Positions 1-6,683 of a DNA stretch of 10,119 bases are shown here, one piece after another. This DNA comes from Candidatus Harrisonbacteria bacterium (lineage in GTDB: Bacteria; Patescibacteriota; Minisyncoccia; UBA6257; UBA11618): assembly GCA_023244865.1 (NCBI GenBank), contig JAHFLM010000033.1, positions 1 through 10,119 on the forward strand, in the 5' to 3' direction. The number at the start of each line of letters is the position of its first letter. Position 1 is the stretch's first letter. The notes under the pieces are model-generated. The model was not told the origin of the DNA, searched no databases, and saw only the letters and a program-made list of their open reading frames with translations. The position numbers and the translations under genes were made by a program.

Positions 1-123
1 TTCACCCTTCTTCATTGTGTTCACGATCGTATCAAAAAAGGCGTCCACGAGCATCGCAGCCTGCTTCTTAGCTAAAGTGCTATCAGCGGCCATTAAAGCT
101 TCGACTAAACCAGTTTTCTTCAT
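1..123 (-). CDS. hup: HU-family nucleoid DNA-binding protein (5' part only)
   Basis: The complement of 123 down to 1 encodes 41 residues beginning MKKTGLVEALMAADSTLAKK; the remaining half of the gene lies outside the window. The helix-turn-helix start of HU (M-x-K-T-x-L-V, then a helix with an acidic residue, then a K-K-x-A-x-x-x-V-D-A-F-F-D-T-I helix ending in KKGE) is clear. HU dimers bend and compact DNA. The DNA-binding beta arms are beyond the edge, so intactness cannot be judged. No Shine-Dalgarno lies at the usual distance from the ATG at 123. An in-frame TTG at 141-139 is preceded by AAGG at good spacing and would add six residues, but the MKKT start fits the family best. It is divergent from the sigma-factor gene. 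Confidence 0.88.
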   Translation of the reverse strand, partial: MKKTGLVEALMAADSTLAKKQAAMLVDAFFDTIVNTMKKGE

Positions 124-168
124 AATATAAATATATAACAATCTGCGACCTTTTTTCTTTCTAAAAAG

Positions 169-198
169 AATATACCATATTCTAATCCAGTCCTACAA
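169..198 (-). promoter_or_regulatory. Probable extended -10 promoter for the HU gene
   Basis: Read on the minus strand, TTGTAG (complement of 193-198) is followed by an 18-nt spacer and TATATT (complement of 169-174). The -10 is preceded by TGG, giving the extended TGn form. Transcription would start near 162, leaving a leader of about 40 nt before the ATG. Matches are good but not perfect, and no other -10 in the gap is better placed for this gene. Confidence 0.5.
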
Positions 199-199
199 A

Positions 200-209
200 C
201 TTGCGCAAG
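200..209. promoter_or_regulatory. Perfect 10-bp palindrome, candidate operator
   Basis: CTTGCGCAAG is a perfect palindrome lying between the HU -35 and the sigma-factor promoter. It is the most GC-rich spot in an otherwise AT-rich control region. A second small dyad (ACTCT 214-218 with AGAGT 226-230) follows. Position between two divergent promoters is typical of an operator, but no regulator can be named. Confidence 0.25.
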
Positions 210-238
210 CACCACTCTGAAACCTAGAGTTCTCATCC

Positions 239-267
239 TTTACTTATTTTAACTTTTATATTATAAA
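239..267 (+). promoter_or_regulatory. Probable promoter of the sigma/ParB operon
   Basis: TTTACT (239-244), a 17-nt spacer and TATAAA (262-267) form a sigma-70-type promoter with four and five consensus matches. The transcript would start near 274 and carry a leader of about 35 nt that includes the Shine-Dalgarno AAGGAG at 298-303. Confidence 0.45.
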
Positions 268-309
268 TAAGCGTCCCTTGAAAACACTTAACCATAGAAG
301 GAGTCGGCT

Positions 310-1110
310 ATGAACGAAGATCGATTAAGAACTTTAATTTTAAGCTATCAGACAGACTCTACAGATGCAGAAGTTTTGAAAGAAATCACCGAAATTTGTA
401 CACCTTTAATGGTAGATACTGCCACAGCTATTTGGTTTAGTGGTAGGTGGTTCCACATGCAAAGCACCTCCGGAATCGACGACCTCGTTGCAGAGGGTTT
501 TATGGGCTTACTTGAAGTATTAACGTCCTTCGACGTTACTTCCAAAGGCCAATTCAAAACCTTCGCTGTTTGGCGTATTAGAGGTGCGATGATCGATTCT
601 TTGCGTAGATTAGATTTCACGCCCAGATTAACTAGAGTCTCTGTCACAAAGCACAACAAAGTTCAAAGAATTTCCGGCAAAAAAATCCCCACTCTCAAAG
701 ACATTCAAAAAATACTTAGTGTAGATAAAAAAAGAGCTCGATTAATTCGCCGAGAAACTCTTTTTGCAAAAAATTTAAGCTCCACCGAAGACATAGTTTT
801 TGACGATAATTATAAAAGCAGAACCCTAGGAGATCTCCTTGAAAGTCACGGGGAAGATGCTAAGCCAGCCAGATCATTATTAGAAAATGATGAATTCGAA
901 GAACTGCTCATTGGCTGCGACGAATTAGAACGAGCTGTAATTACCTTCTACTATAAACACAACATGAAAATGAAGGCTATCGGAGAATTATTAGACTTAT
1001 CAGAATCCAGAATCTCTCAAGTTCACGACACCTGTATTCGTCGACTCAAAACCAACCTTCAAGGAAAAGAAGAAAGGAGCCCTAGTCATGCCAATGCAAA
1101 TGCGATCTAG
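310..1110 (+). CDS. FliA/sigma-28-like alternative sigma factor
   Basis: A 266-residue RNA polymerase sigma factor of the sigma-70 family, group 3 type. Region 2 spans about residues 20-106: DDLVAEGFMGLLE at 57-69 (core-binding helix) and FKTFAVWRIRGAMIDSLR at 82-99, followed by FTPR. The RIRGAM-D-LR-x-x-D-x-x-PR string is the hallmark of FliA/SigD/WhiG-type factors. Residues 107-150 resemble region 3. Region 4 lies at about 202-250, with LERAVITFYYKHNMKMKAIG and the helix-turn-helix LSESRISQVHDTCIRRLK that would contact the -35 element. Region 1.1 is absent. The ATG at 310 has a strong Shine-Dalgarno (AAGGAG, 6-nt spacing). Its last 23 nt overlap the downstream ParB-like gene, so the two are translated from one mRNA. 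No flagellar gene is visible, so its regulon is probably not motility. Family is sure; the subgroup is a judgement from motif similarity. Confidence 0.9.
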   Translation: MNEDRLRTLILSYQTDSTDAEVLKEITEICTPLMVDTATAIWFSGRWFHMQSTSGIDDLVAEGFMGLLEVLTSFDVTSKGQFKTFAVWRIRGAMIDSLRRLDFTPRLTRVSVTKHNKVQRISGKKIPTLKDIQKILSVDKKRARLIRRETLFAKNLSSTEDIVFDDNYKSRTLGDLLESHGEDAKPARSLLENDEFEELLIGCDELERAVITFYYKHNMKMKAIGELLDLSESRISQVHDTCIRRLKTNLQGKEERSPSHANANAI

Positions 1111-2122
1111 AACCTTCTTGAAAACTTTTCGAATCGCTAAAGAAGAACCGGAAACAGAACCCGAAGAATTCAACGCTAAAGCGCATATTGAAAAGAGAAA
1201 AGAAGCGACCTCTAATGGCCTCATGCTTGATCCTAAAAAAATCCGACCCTTTGAAAATCAGCCTCGCAAGCTCTTCAATGAAAAGAAAATTTTAAGAATC
1301 GCGAAAAGTATCGCGAGAATTGGCCAAAGAACCCCAGTCTCAGTTAAAGAAATCGAAGGTGATCCAGAACACACCCATGAGTTAGTCGATGGTGAGAATC
1401 GTGTCTTAGCCTTCTTATTATTCGGTCCCAGATTAGTTGACTTCCCCGAAAAAATTCGCGCTGTAGTTGAAGAAGTAGCCGACGAAGCCGAGCAACACAC
1501 ACTCTCGATCGCCTCCAACTTCTGCAAGAACGACCACTATCCAATAGAAATCGCTTGGGCAATCCGAAAAGAAGCCGAGACCAAAACCGCCGAAGAAATT
1601 GCCGACATTTTTGGTTACTCGGTTAGCTGGGTAAATCAGCACAAAAGACTGAATAAATTATGTCCCGCGGTTCAAAAAATGATGTACGACGATGAGGTTC
1701 CAGAAGAGCAATGGCTCACTCTCTCGAAAGCTTTAATCATTGTCGATAATTTCCCCGAAGATCACGCCGCTCAACTTGAAATCGCTCAAAGAATCCGAGC
1801 TAAAGATATCAAGGTTGGTGTAGCTCGAAATGAAACAATCAATTACGCCGCCGGAAATGCCACGATTAAGCCAAACGACTCAGGTCGCAAAGGCAACAAA
1901 CCCTATCGAAGACTCAGCCATCTCAAAACCTTCCTACAAAGAAGTGCTGAGCTGAGCAAAAGCTTCGGTGAGTTGAGCGAGAGCTTCCTTGCTGATGCAA
2001 TCGGTGATAATCAAAATAACGTGAAAGAAAAGATGATTAAACAAATTCAAGCTATTAAAACTTCCCTCGCCGCTCTCGAAACAAAAATTTCCCAAGTCGG
2101 TAACGAAGACGATGATGAATAA
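1088..2122 (+). CDS. parB: ParB/Spo0J-family protein
   Basis: A 344-residue protein with ParB architecture. The N-terminal 40 residues are charged. The ParB nucleotide-binding fold runs from about 45 to 150: QPRKLF at 58-63 (box I) and GENRVLA at 102-108, equivalent to the GERRxxA phosphate-binding motif. SNFCKN at 143-148 stands where canonical ParB has ENxQR(E/D), so the Asn is kept but Glu and Arg are not. A helix-turn-helix lies at about 166-188 (TAEEIADIFGYSVSWVNQHK) followed by L-x-P-x-V-Q. Residues 275-344 are helical and end in an acidic tail, perhaps a dimerisation segment unlike the usual one. The start at 1088 is set by AAAGGAG with 8-nt spacing; two further in-frame ATGs follow at 1094 and 1100. 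No parA lies beside it and no parS-like 16-mer was seen. It could be chromosomal ParB or a ParB-like transcription regulator. Confidence 0.85.
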   Translation: MPMQMRSRTFLKTFRIAKEEPETEPEEFNAKAHIEKRKEATSNGLMLDPKKIRPFENQPRKLFNEKKILRIAKSIARIGQRTPVSVKEIEGDPEHTHELVDGENRVLAFLLFGPRLVDFPEKIRAVVEEVADEAEQHTLSIASNFCKNDHYPIEIAWAIRKEAETKTAEEIADIFGYSVSWVNQHKRLNKLCPAVQKMMYDDEVPEEQWLTLSKALIIVDNFPEDHAAQLEIAQRIRAKDIKVGVARNETINYAAGNATIKPNDSGRKGNKPYRRLSHLKTFLQRSAELSKSFGELSESFLADAIGDNQNNVKEKMIKQIQAIKTSLAALETKISQVGNEDDDE

Positions 2123-2128
2123 ATAATC

Positions 2129-2157
2129 AAAAACAGCCCGTTGGGGCTGTTTTTTTT
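2129..2157 (+). terminator. Rho-independent terminator of the sigma/ParB operon
   Basis: AACAGCCC (2132-2139) pairs with GGGCTGTT (2144-2151) around a GTTG loop, followed by an unbroken T run to 2157. It starts 7 nt after the ParB stop codon. The matching A run at 2129-2133 gives T5 on the other strand, so it may also stop transcripts arriving from RNase Y. Confidence 0.93.
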
Positions 2158-2177
2158 ATTTTAATTTTATCAATCAA

Positions 2178-2299
2178 AAAACGCATTAATTTGAGATGAG
2201 CCCGAGGCGCTTCCGGAATCTCTTGTGAGCTGTACAAGTAGTACTGCGAACAAGGAAGTTCCGGAAGCAACGAAGGGATCGCTCAAATTAAGGCGTTTT
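2178..2299 (-). repeat. 122-nt imperfect inverted repeat / long structured hairpin at the 3' end of rny
   Basis: Outer arms AAAACGCATTAATTTGAG (2178-2195) and its complement at 2282-2299 match at 17 of 18 positions. Inside, CCC/GGG pairs, then GCTTCCGGAA (2209-2218) pairs perfectly with TTCCGGAAGC (2259-2268). CTTGT/ACAAG (2222-2226 with 2250-2254) follows, then a possible tandem G-A pair, and a terminal hairpin GTAC-AAGTA-GTAC (2232-2244). Read from rny (minus strand) the stem ends in GCGTTTTTTG, so it can act as an unusually long rho-independent terminator. The right arm overlaps the rny stop codon. It may also be a MITE- or REP-like element; no clear target-site duplication was seen. Confidence 0.7.
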
Positions 2300-3818
2300 A
2301 TCTCGCCACCTCAAGAGCTCGCGTTTCTCTTATAACCACCACCTTAATCTCTCCCGGATATCTCATCTCGGTTTGAATCCTCCCAGCAATATTCTTTGCA
2401 AGCTGCAAAGCGCCAAAGTCATCTATCTTTTCTGGCACCACAAAAATTCTAATCTCTCTACCACCACTCACCGCATATGACTGCTTAATCCCAGGATATG
2501 AACTCGCAATCTTTTCTAGGTTTTCTAAACGCTTAATATAATTTTCCACCGTATCTCTTCTTGCCCCAGGACGCGCTCCACTCAACACATCCGCCGTCGT
2601 CACGATAAATGCTTCCGGCGTCGCATGAGGATAATCATCATGATGCGCCTCCATCGCTAAAATTACTCGCTCATCAATATTATATTTTTTCAAAAGCTTT
2701 CTTCCGAGTTCAATATGTGTGCCCTCCACCTCGTGATCAATCGCCTTTCCAATGTCGTGCACCAAAGCACCTCTCTTCGCCACCTCCACATTCGCGCCAA
2801 GCTCTCCTGCAATCATACCCGCAATATGCGCCATCTCCACCGAATGCGCTAAAACATTTTGCCCATAACTTGTCCTAAAATGTAGCTGCCCTAAAATCTG
2901 AATAATCTCCTTTGGAAAATCGATAATTCCTAATTCAAACACCGCCTTCTCACCATACTCCAAAATTCGCTTATGCAAATCCACCTTCGCCTCCTCCACC
3001 TTCTCCTCAATTTTCGCCGGCTGGATTCTCCCGTCCTTAATTAATTTTTCTAAAGTGAGTCGGGCCGTCTCTCTTCTTAATGGATCAAAAGAGGAAATCG
3101 TCACCGAATCTGGCGACTCATCCATCACAATATCCACTCCCGTTAATCTTTCTAGAGTCCGAATATTTCTCCCCTCCCTACCAATAATCTTCCCTTTCAT
3201 ATCCTCACTTGGCAAAATAAAATGCGAGGTTGTTAACTCCGACACATGGCTTCGCGCATAACGCTGAAGCGCCGTCGTAATGACATCCATCGTTTTTTTC
3301 TCCGCCTCATCTTTCAACTCTCTCTCAAACTTATTACTATAATTTAACAAATCTCCCTTATACTCCTCCTCCACTCGGCCCAAAAGTAACTTCTTCGCGT
3401 CTTCAGCTTTCATTCCGGCTACTTTTTCCAAAGCCCCCTTCGCCTCTTCTTTCAAAACCTCCGCCTGACCCTTCAAGCCCTCCACATCTTTCATCTTCAA
3501 ATCCAACACCTCCTGATTTTTCATTAACCTCGAAGACTGCTCAGCTAAAGTTTCTTCTCGCTTCATTAAGTGAATCTCACTCTTATCAAGCTTCTCTTTC
3601 CGATTCACCTCCTCTCGTTTTACCTCGTCAAAAATCGCCGCCGCTTTTGCTTTTGCGTCTAAAACCAACTCACGCGCTTCTACCTCTGCTACTCCCAAAG
3701 TCTCCTTAACCTTTTTATCTATATCCTCATTATTCCTCTTTGATAAAAAACGATTCACTAAATACCCCGCCAAAAATCCGACGACCAGCGCCAGAATCCA
3801 AAATAAATTGCTGTCCAT
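2298..3818 (-). CDS. rny: Ribonuclease Y, membrane-anchored endoribonuclease
   Basis: A 506-residue RNase Y, close to the usual length (about 520). It starts mRNA decay by endonucleolytic cutting at the inner face of the membrane. Domains in order: an N-terminal membrane helix (about 4-25); a long charged coiled coil (about 30-195); a KH RNA-binding domain (about 200-265) with the GxxG loop at IIGREGRN, 211-218; then an HD phosphohydrolase domain (about 320-420) with H325, the HD pair H354-D355 in LVHDIGKA, HH at 392-393 and D410 in TTADVLSGARPGAR. All expected metal-binding residues appear present. The C-terminal domain ends in VVVIRETRALEVAR. The ATG at 3818 is not preceded by a well-spaced Shine-Dalgarno (AGGAA is about 12 nt away). 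It is transcribed towards the ParB gene and its 3' end is the long hairpin at 2178-2299. Confidence 0.97.
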   Translation of the reverse strand: MDSNLFWILALVVGFLAGYLVNRFLSKRNNEDIDKKVKETLGVAEVEARELVLDAKAKAAAIFDEVKREEVNRKEKLDKSEIHLMKREETLAEQSSRLMKNQEVLDLKMKDVEGLKGQAEVLKEEAKGALEKVAGMKAEDAKKLLLGRVEEEYKGDLLNYSNKFERELKDEAEKKTMDVITTALQRYARSHVSELTTSHFILPSEDMKGKIIGREGRNIRTLERLTGVDIVMDESPDSVTISSFDPLRRETARLTLEKLIKDGRIQPAKIEEKVEEAKVDLHKRILEYGEKAVFELGIIDFPKEIIQILGQLHFRTSYGQNVLAHSVEMAHIAGMIAGELGANVEVAKRGALVHDIGKAIDHEVEGTHIELGRKLLKKYNIDERVILAMEAHHDDYPHATPEAFIVTTADVLSGARPGARRDTVENYIKRLENLEKIASSYPGIKQSYAVSGGREIRIFVVPEKIDDFGALQLAKNIAGRIQTEMRYPGEIKVVVIRETRALEVAR

Positions 3819-3844
3819 ACATAAAATAATTTCCTAAATACTTC

Positions 3845-3874
3845 ATTAAATGAATTGTTAGGAACAAACTCCAA
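3845..3874 (-). promoter_or_regulatory. Possible promoter of rny
   Basis: On the minus strand TTGGAG (complement of 3869-3874), an 18-nt spacer and TTTAAT (complement of 3845-3850) would start transcripts near 3838, about 20 nt before the rny ATG. The -10 matches five of six consensus bases, the -35 only three. The region between rny and the next gene is very AT-rich, so other -10s are possible. Confidence 0.3.
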
Positions 3875-3880
3875 AATCGA

Positions 3881-3914
3881 TTATGATTAATATTAGCTAG
3901 AGATATTCTAATAA
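3881..3914 (+). promoter_or_regulatory. Possible promoter giving a very short leader for the iPGM-like gene
   Basis: TATTCT (3904-3909) and the overlapping TAATAA (3909-3914) are plausible -10 elements, with a weak TTATGA (3881-3886) 17 nt upstream of the first. Either would start the mRNA only about 6-12 nt before the ATG at 3927, which has no Shine-Dalgarno. Weak call. Confidence 0.25.
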
Positions 3915-3926
3915 TTTTTAAGCCAG

Positions 3927-5492
3927 ATGTCAAAGAAAAAACTCGCCCTAATAGTCTTAGATGGCGTTGGCGTTGGTAGTCACGACTCCAGTAACCCCAT
4001 CCACCTAATTCAGCCCCAAAACCTCAATAAATTCTCTCAAACCTACCCCTACGGCACTCTCCAGGCCAGCGGCATCGCTGCCGGCCTCGGCTGGAATGAA
4101 GAAGGGCGCAGCGAAATCAGCCACCTTTTAATGGGCGCCGGCCGAGTCATTTACCAAAATTACCCCAAAATTAGCCTCGCGATTAACAATCGCACCTTTT
4201 ACAAAAATCAGATTTTGGTCGAATGCCTTGATAATCTAAAAAATAAGACTGGCAATCTTCACCTAATCGGCCTTCTCTCAAGCCTCAACTCCGAAAGCTC
4301 GTTTGCTCATCTTATCGCCATCATTAATTTTATTGGCGAATTTATTAGTCAAAACAAACTCCCCTCTCAAATCTGTCTCCATCTTTCTTTAGACAGTAAT
4401 AATAAGCCCGAGCCAGCTGAATCACTCTTAGAAAAAATCACTAAATTAAAAACTCAATTTCCTTTCTTAGAAATCAAAAGTTTGTGCGGCCGCTACTTTG
4501 CGCTAGACACCACCGAACACTTCGACCGCATTAAAGAAAGTTACGAAACTATTTTAGGCACCAAACCCCACTACGACACCTTTGAAAAATATTTCACCCA
4601 TCACAAAGAACGTGGCTTAGAAGCCGAAAAATTTCCCGGTGGAAATCTAGGCACGCCTTACAACCTCAAACCCGAAGACACGCTTTTCTTTTTTAACTTC
4701 AAAGAAGCCAGCATCAAAGAATTAAGTAGCGCCTTTCTCGACCCCAATTTTAATTACTTTGAAAAAGAAGCCTTTCCTGATTTAAAAATTATTACCCTCA
4801 CTAATTACTCCAATGATTTTAAAAAAGCCCTCGTTGTTTTTCCCGAAGAAAAAATTAGCGATACGGTTTCCGAAATTATCTCGAGGAATCATCTCAATCA
4901 ATTAAAAATTACCGAAAGTATCCGCGGCCCCGAAGTCACCTATTATTGGAACGGCCTCAAAGAAACGCCGCTCGAAAATGAATATCGGATCATAATCCCG
5001 AGTGACCTCGGCCTTCACCCCGAAGCTAAGCCAGAAATGATGAATGCTGAAATTACCAGTCGAATTATCCAAAGTATCGAAGATAACGAAATGGATTTCA
5101 TTTTAGCCAACTTTCCTAATGGCGACATCATCGGCCACACCGGTGACTTTGAAGCGAGTAAAAAAGTCGTGAAAATTTTAGACGAAAGCCTAGATCTTAT
5201 CGTCAAAAGCGCCCTCGCTAAAAATTGGCAGGTCATGATCACGGGCTCACACGGCAACCTAGAAAAAATTATCGACTCAGTCACAGGCTATCCCGACAAA
5301 AAACATAATCCCAACCCCGTCCCTGTTTACATTATTAGTAATGAACTTCTGAAAACCCCCAACCCGGGAATTAGAGATCAGAGCACCACCGATGGTATTA
5401 TTTCCGACATTGGCGCAACCGTCCTAGACCTCTTAAACCTTCCTAAACCAGAAAGTATCTCTGGAAAATCTCTCTTAAAAGTCTTGCGTTAG
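3927..5492 (+). CDS. gpmI: Divergent 2,3-bisphosphoglycerate-independent phosphoglycerate mutase homologue
   Basis: A 521-residue member of the alkaline-phosphatase superfamily with iPGM layout. Canonical iPGM interconverts 3- and 2-phosphoglycerate through a phosphoserine. Kept, in Bacillus-type numbering with local position: D12 (LDGVG), nucleophile S62 (GRSEISH), D403 and H407 (D400, H404 in GDIIGHTG), H445 (H442) and H462 (H460). Altered: metal ligand D444 is S441 (GSHGN for ADHGN). The GGVHSH loop is LNSESSFAH, the DGRDTPP loop is DSNNKPEP, R191 of the RDNRWDR segment is not present (TTEHFDR), R261 is K259, R264 is missing and K336 is R333. R185 (R189 in GRYFALD) survives. Thus fold and most metal ligands remain while most substrate-binding residues do not. 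The frame is intact, so it is not a simple pseudogene. Either it is a strongly drifted mutase or an enzyme with another phosphate or sulfate substrate. The ATG at 3927 has no Shine-Dalgarno. Confidence 0.82.
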   Translation: MSKKKLALIVLDGVGVGSHDSSNPIHLIQPQNLNKFSQTYPYGTLQASGIAAGLGWNEEGRSEISHLLMGAGRVIYQNYPKISLAINNRTFYKNQILVECLDNLKNKTGNLHLIGLLSSLNSESSFAHLIAIINFIGEFISQNKLPSQICLHLSLDSNNKPEPAESLLEKITKLKTQFPFLEIKSLCGRYFALDTTEHFDRIKESYETILGTKPHYDTFEKYFTHHKERGLEAEKFPGGNLGTPYNLKPEDTLFFFNFKEASIKELSSAFLDPNFNYFEKEAFPDLKIITLTNYSNDFKKALVVFPEEKISDTVSEIISRNHLNQLKITESIRGPEVTYYWNGLKETPLENEYRIIIPSDLGLHPEAKPEMMNAEITSRIIQSIEDNEMDFILANFPNGDIIGHTGDFEASKKVVKILDESLDLIVKSALAKNWQVMITGSHGNLEKIIDSVTGYPDKKHNPNPVPVYIISNELLKTPNPGIRDQSTTDGIISDIGATVLDLLNLPKPESISGKSLLKVLR

Positions 5493-5517
5493 CCTCCTCT
5501 AGCCATAAAAAACAACT

Positions 5518-5557
5518 CGTGCTAACTTAAGCACGGTTCCTTAACAAGGATATTTTT
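5518..5557 (+). terminator. Tandem hairpins and T run between iPGM-like gene and the thioredoxin operon
   Basis: Two adjacent stem-loops lie 26 nt after the stop codon: CGTGCT/AGCACG (5518-5535, 6 bp, 6-nt loop) and TCCTT/AAGGA (5538-5550, 5 bp, 3-nt loop), the second followed by TATTTTT. This may be a weak terminator for the upstream gene or a leader element of the downstream operon, whose Shine-Dalgarno is only 17 nt further on. No convincing promoter was seen in 5493-5577, so the operon may partly rely on read-through. Confidence 0.4.
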
Positions 5558-5577
5558 AAATCTCGAAGAGGTGCAAC

Positions 5578-6300
5578 ATGTCAGGTGAACCCAGCAAAAA
5601 ACTCCCCTTATGGCCAATCACACTGAATATTATCATTCTTGGCTTAGCCCTTTTGACTATCGCCATTTTTTCTAAAAACCCAAAAGCTAAACCCGGAAAA
5701 GAAAGTAAAGCCGAAAGACTTGAAGTTCAAAAAGAATTTCCCAAAGACAGTCGTTTCATTCTCGGTAAATTCTATACCGCCGACTGGTGCATCTTCTGCC
5801 AAAAACTTAAAAAGGCTCTAGACGAAAATCCTGAAACTAAAGATTGGCAAGAAATCATAGAGCTCGTGGACATAACAAAGGGTGATGAAAATTTTTCCGA
5901 ATCAATGCCCGTTATCTTCCCAGTTATTGACGGAGCAGAAAATAGAAAAATTAAACTTCTCAGTGGCTACTCTGAAAAATTGAAATCCGTGGAATATTTT
6001 ACGGAGTTTCTCAAAAAAGCTTTAAAGCTACGTGGGGACATTATTTTCTTGGGGGATAGCGAATCAATTGAAAAGCCCGATACAGATAAAATAGCTGCGA
6101 AGTTAAAATGGCAAAAATTCAGCGGTGATTATTTCTACCGCCTGAGTCTTTATTCGGATTGCCTAGTCAAAAGAGAGGCGGTGCTTCATGCCACTACAAA
6201 GGAATCACAAAAAGCAGCAAAGGAAGCATATGAATCAGCCCTGGAACAATATGCCGAAGCCGAAAAGAAAAAAGACTTGGAAACCGGAAAAAACCAGTAA
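5578..6300 (+). CDS. Membrane-anchored thioredoxin-like protein
   Basis: A 240-residue protein. An N-terminal membrane helix (about 12-32, after K7-K8) would place the rest outside the cytoplasm. A thioredoxin-like domain follows (about 58-150): KFYTADWCIFCQKLKKAL at 64-81 holds the redox motif C71-x-x-C74, and VIFPVIDG at 112-119 gives the expected cis-proline (P115). Residues 155-200 contain a third cysteine (C195) and are unassigned. The end (205-240) is a charged helix rich in Ala, Glu and Lys, probably coiled coil. Likely role: disulfide reduction or exchange at the outer face of the membrane. Shine-Dalgarno GAGGTG lies 4 nt before the ATG. It is first of four closely packed genes, and the next gene starts inside its 3' end. 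Partner and substrate are unknown. Confidence 0.75.
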   Translation: MSGEPSKKLPLWPITLNIIILGLALLTIAIFSKNPKAKPGKESKAERLEVQKEFPKDSRFILGKFYTADWCIFCQKLKKALDENPETKDWQEIIELVDITKGDENFSESMPVIFPVIDGAENRKIKLLSGYSEKLKSVEYFTEFLKKALKLRGDIIFLGDSESIEKPDTDKIAAKLKWQKFSGDYFYRLSLYSDCLVKREAVLHATTKESQKAAKEAYESALEQYAEAEKKKDLETGKNQ

Positions 6301-6400
6301 ACTCGTCATCTGTGGTGGAGTGATTCTAACTCTAATCATGCTATCTCTATCAATCATTCCACTTGTTACCCTCCTTCAAGAAAGGCCGAAACTACAATGA
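6230..6400 (+). CDS. Small single-pass membrane protein, unknown function
   Basis: A 56-residue protein with a very basic N-terminus (PKPKRKKTWK at 9-18) and one hydrophobic segment (about 24-49), then a short tail. By the positive-inside rule the N-terminus should be cytoplasmic. The start at 6230 is preferred because AAGGAAG lies just upstream at good spacing; an ATG at 6188 in the same frame would give 70 residues but has a weaker ribosome site. It overlaps the thioredoxin-like gene by 71 nt in another frame, and its TGA overlaps the next ATG (ATGA). Such overlap supports translational coupling. No family recognised. The segment before 6300 might be an overprint, but the hydrophobic part lies beyond the upstream stop and is not explained by that gene. 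Confidence 0.6.
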   Translation: MNQPWNNMPKPKRKKTWKPEKTSKLVICGGVILTLIMLSLSIIPLVTLLQERPKLQ

Positions 6401-6654
6401 GCAATCCCCCTGATCAAACTAAAACTAATAACTCTTCAGGAAAGCTCCTTATTATAATCGTAGCGTTGGTCATTTTAAGTGCGGCTATCAGTTTCAAAAT
6501 CAAAGAATCTCGCAAAGATTCGGAAAAATCCAAAACTAATACGGAACAAGTTGAAAATCCCACCGCCAAAAAAACGATTGCCAATGAACCTAAGGATAAC
6601 CTTTTAGAAAAAGACCTCCCTAAACTTCCTGACCCTCCAAAAGATGATTTCTAA
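6397..6654 (+). CDS. Small single-pass membrane protein with acidic/proline tail
   Basis: An 85-residue protein: polar start (1-14), one membrane helix (about 16-33, IIIVALVILSAAISF), then a long hydrophilic, Lys/Glu/Asn-rich tail ending LPKLPDPPKDDF. The tail would face outwards if the N-terminus is inside. The start codon overlaps the previous stop as ATGA, so it is translationally coupled. No known family. The last codons recur, mostly with synonymous changes, at 6905-6951, which shows that a second copy of this gene once existed and that the C-terminal tail was under selection. Confidence 0.7.
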   Translation: MSNPPDQTKTNNSSGKLLIIIVALVILSAAISFKIKESRKDSEKSKTNTEQVENPTAKKTIANEPKDNLLEKDLPKLPDPPKDDF

Positions 6655-6683
6655 TCACAACCCACAGAGCAAAGGAGTAAATC

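Noticed and set aside
310..2122. parS centromere site near the ParB-like gene
   Set aside because: No 16-bp palindrome resembling the conserved parS was seen on either strand of the window.
5496..5571. CCTCT at 5496-5500 pairing with the AGAGG of the Shine-Dalgarno at 5567-5571
   Set aside because: Only five pairs over a 66-nt gap with two hairpins between; chance is a sufficient explanation.
5518..5577. Riboswitch ahead of the thioredoxin-like operon
   Set aside because: Only two short hairpins are present; no known riboswitch core can be recognised in 60 nt.
6188..6229. Longer start for the small membrane protein
   Set aside because: In frame, but AAGGAAG just before the ATG at 6230 is a better ribosome site; the extra 14 residues fully overlap the upstream coding sequence.
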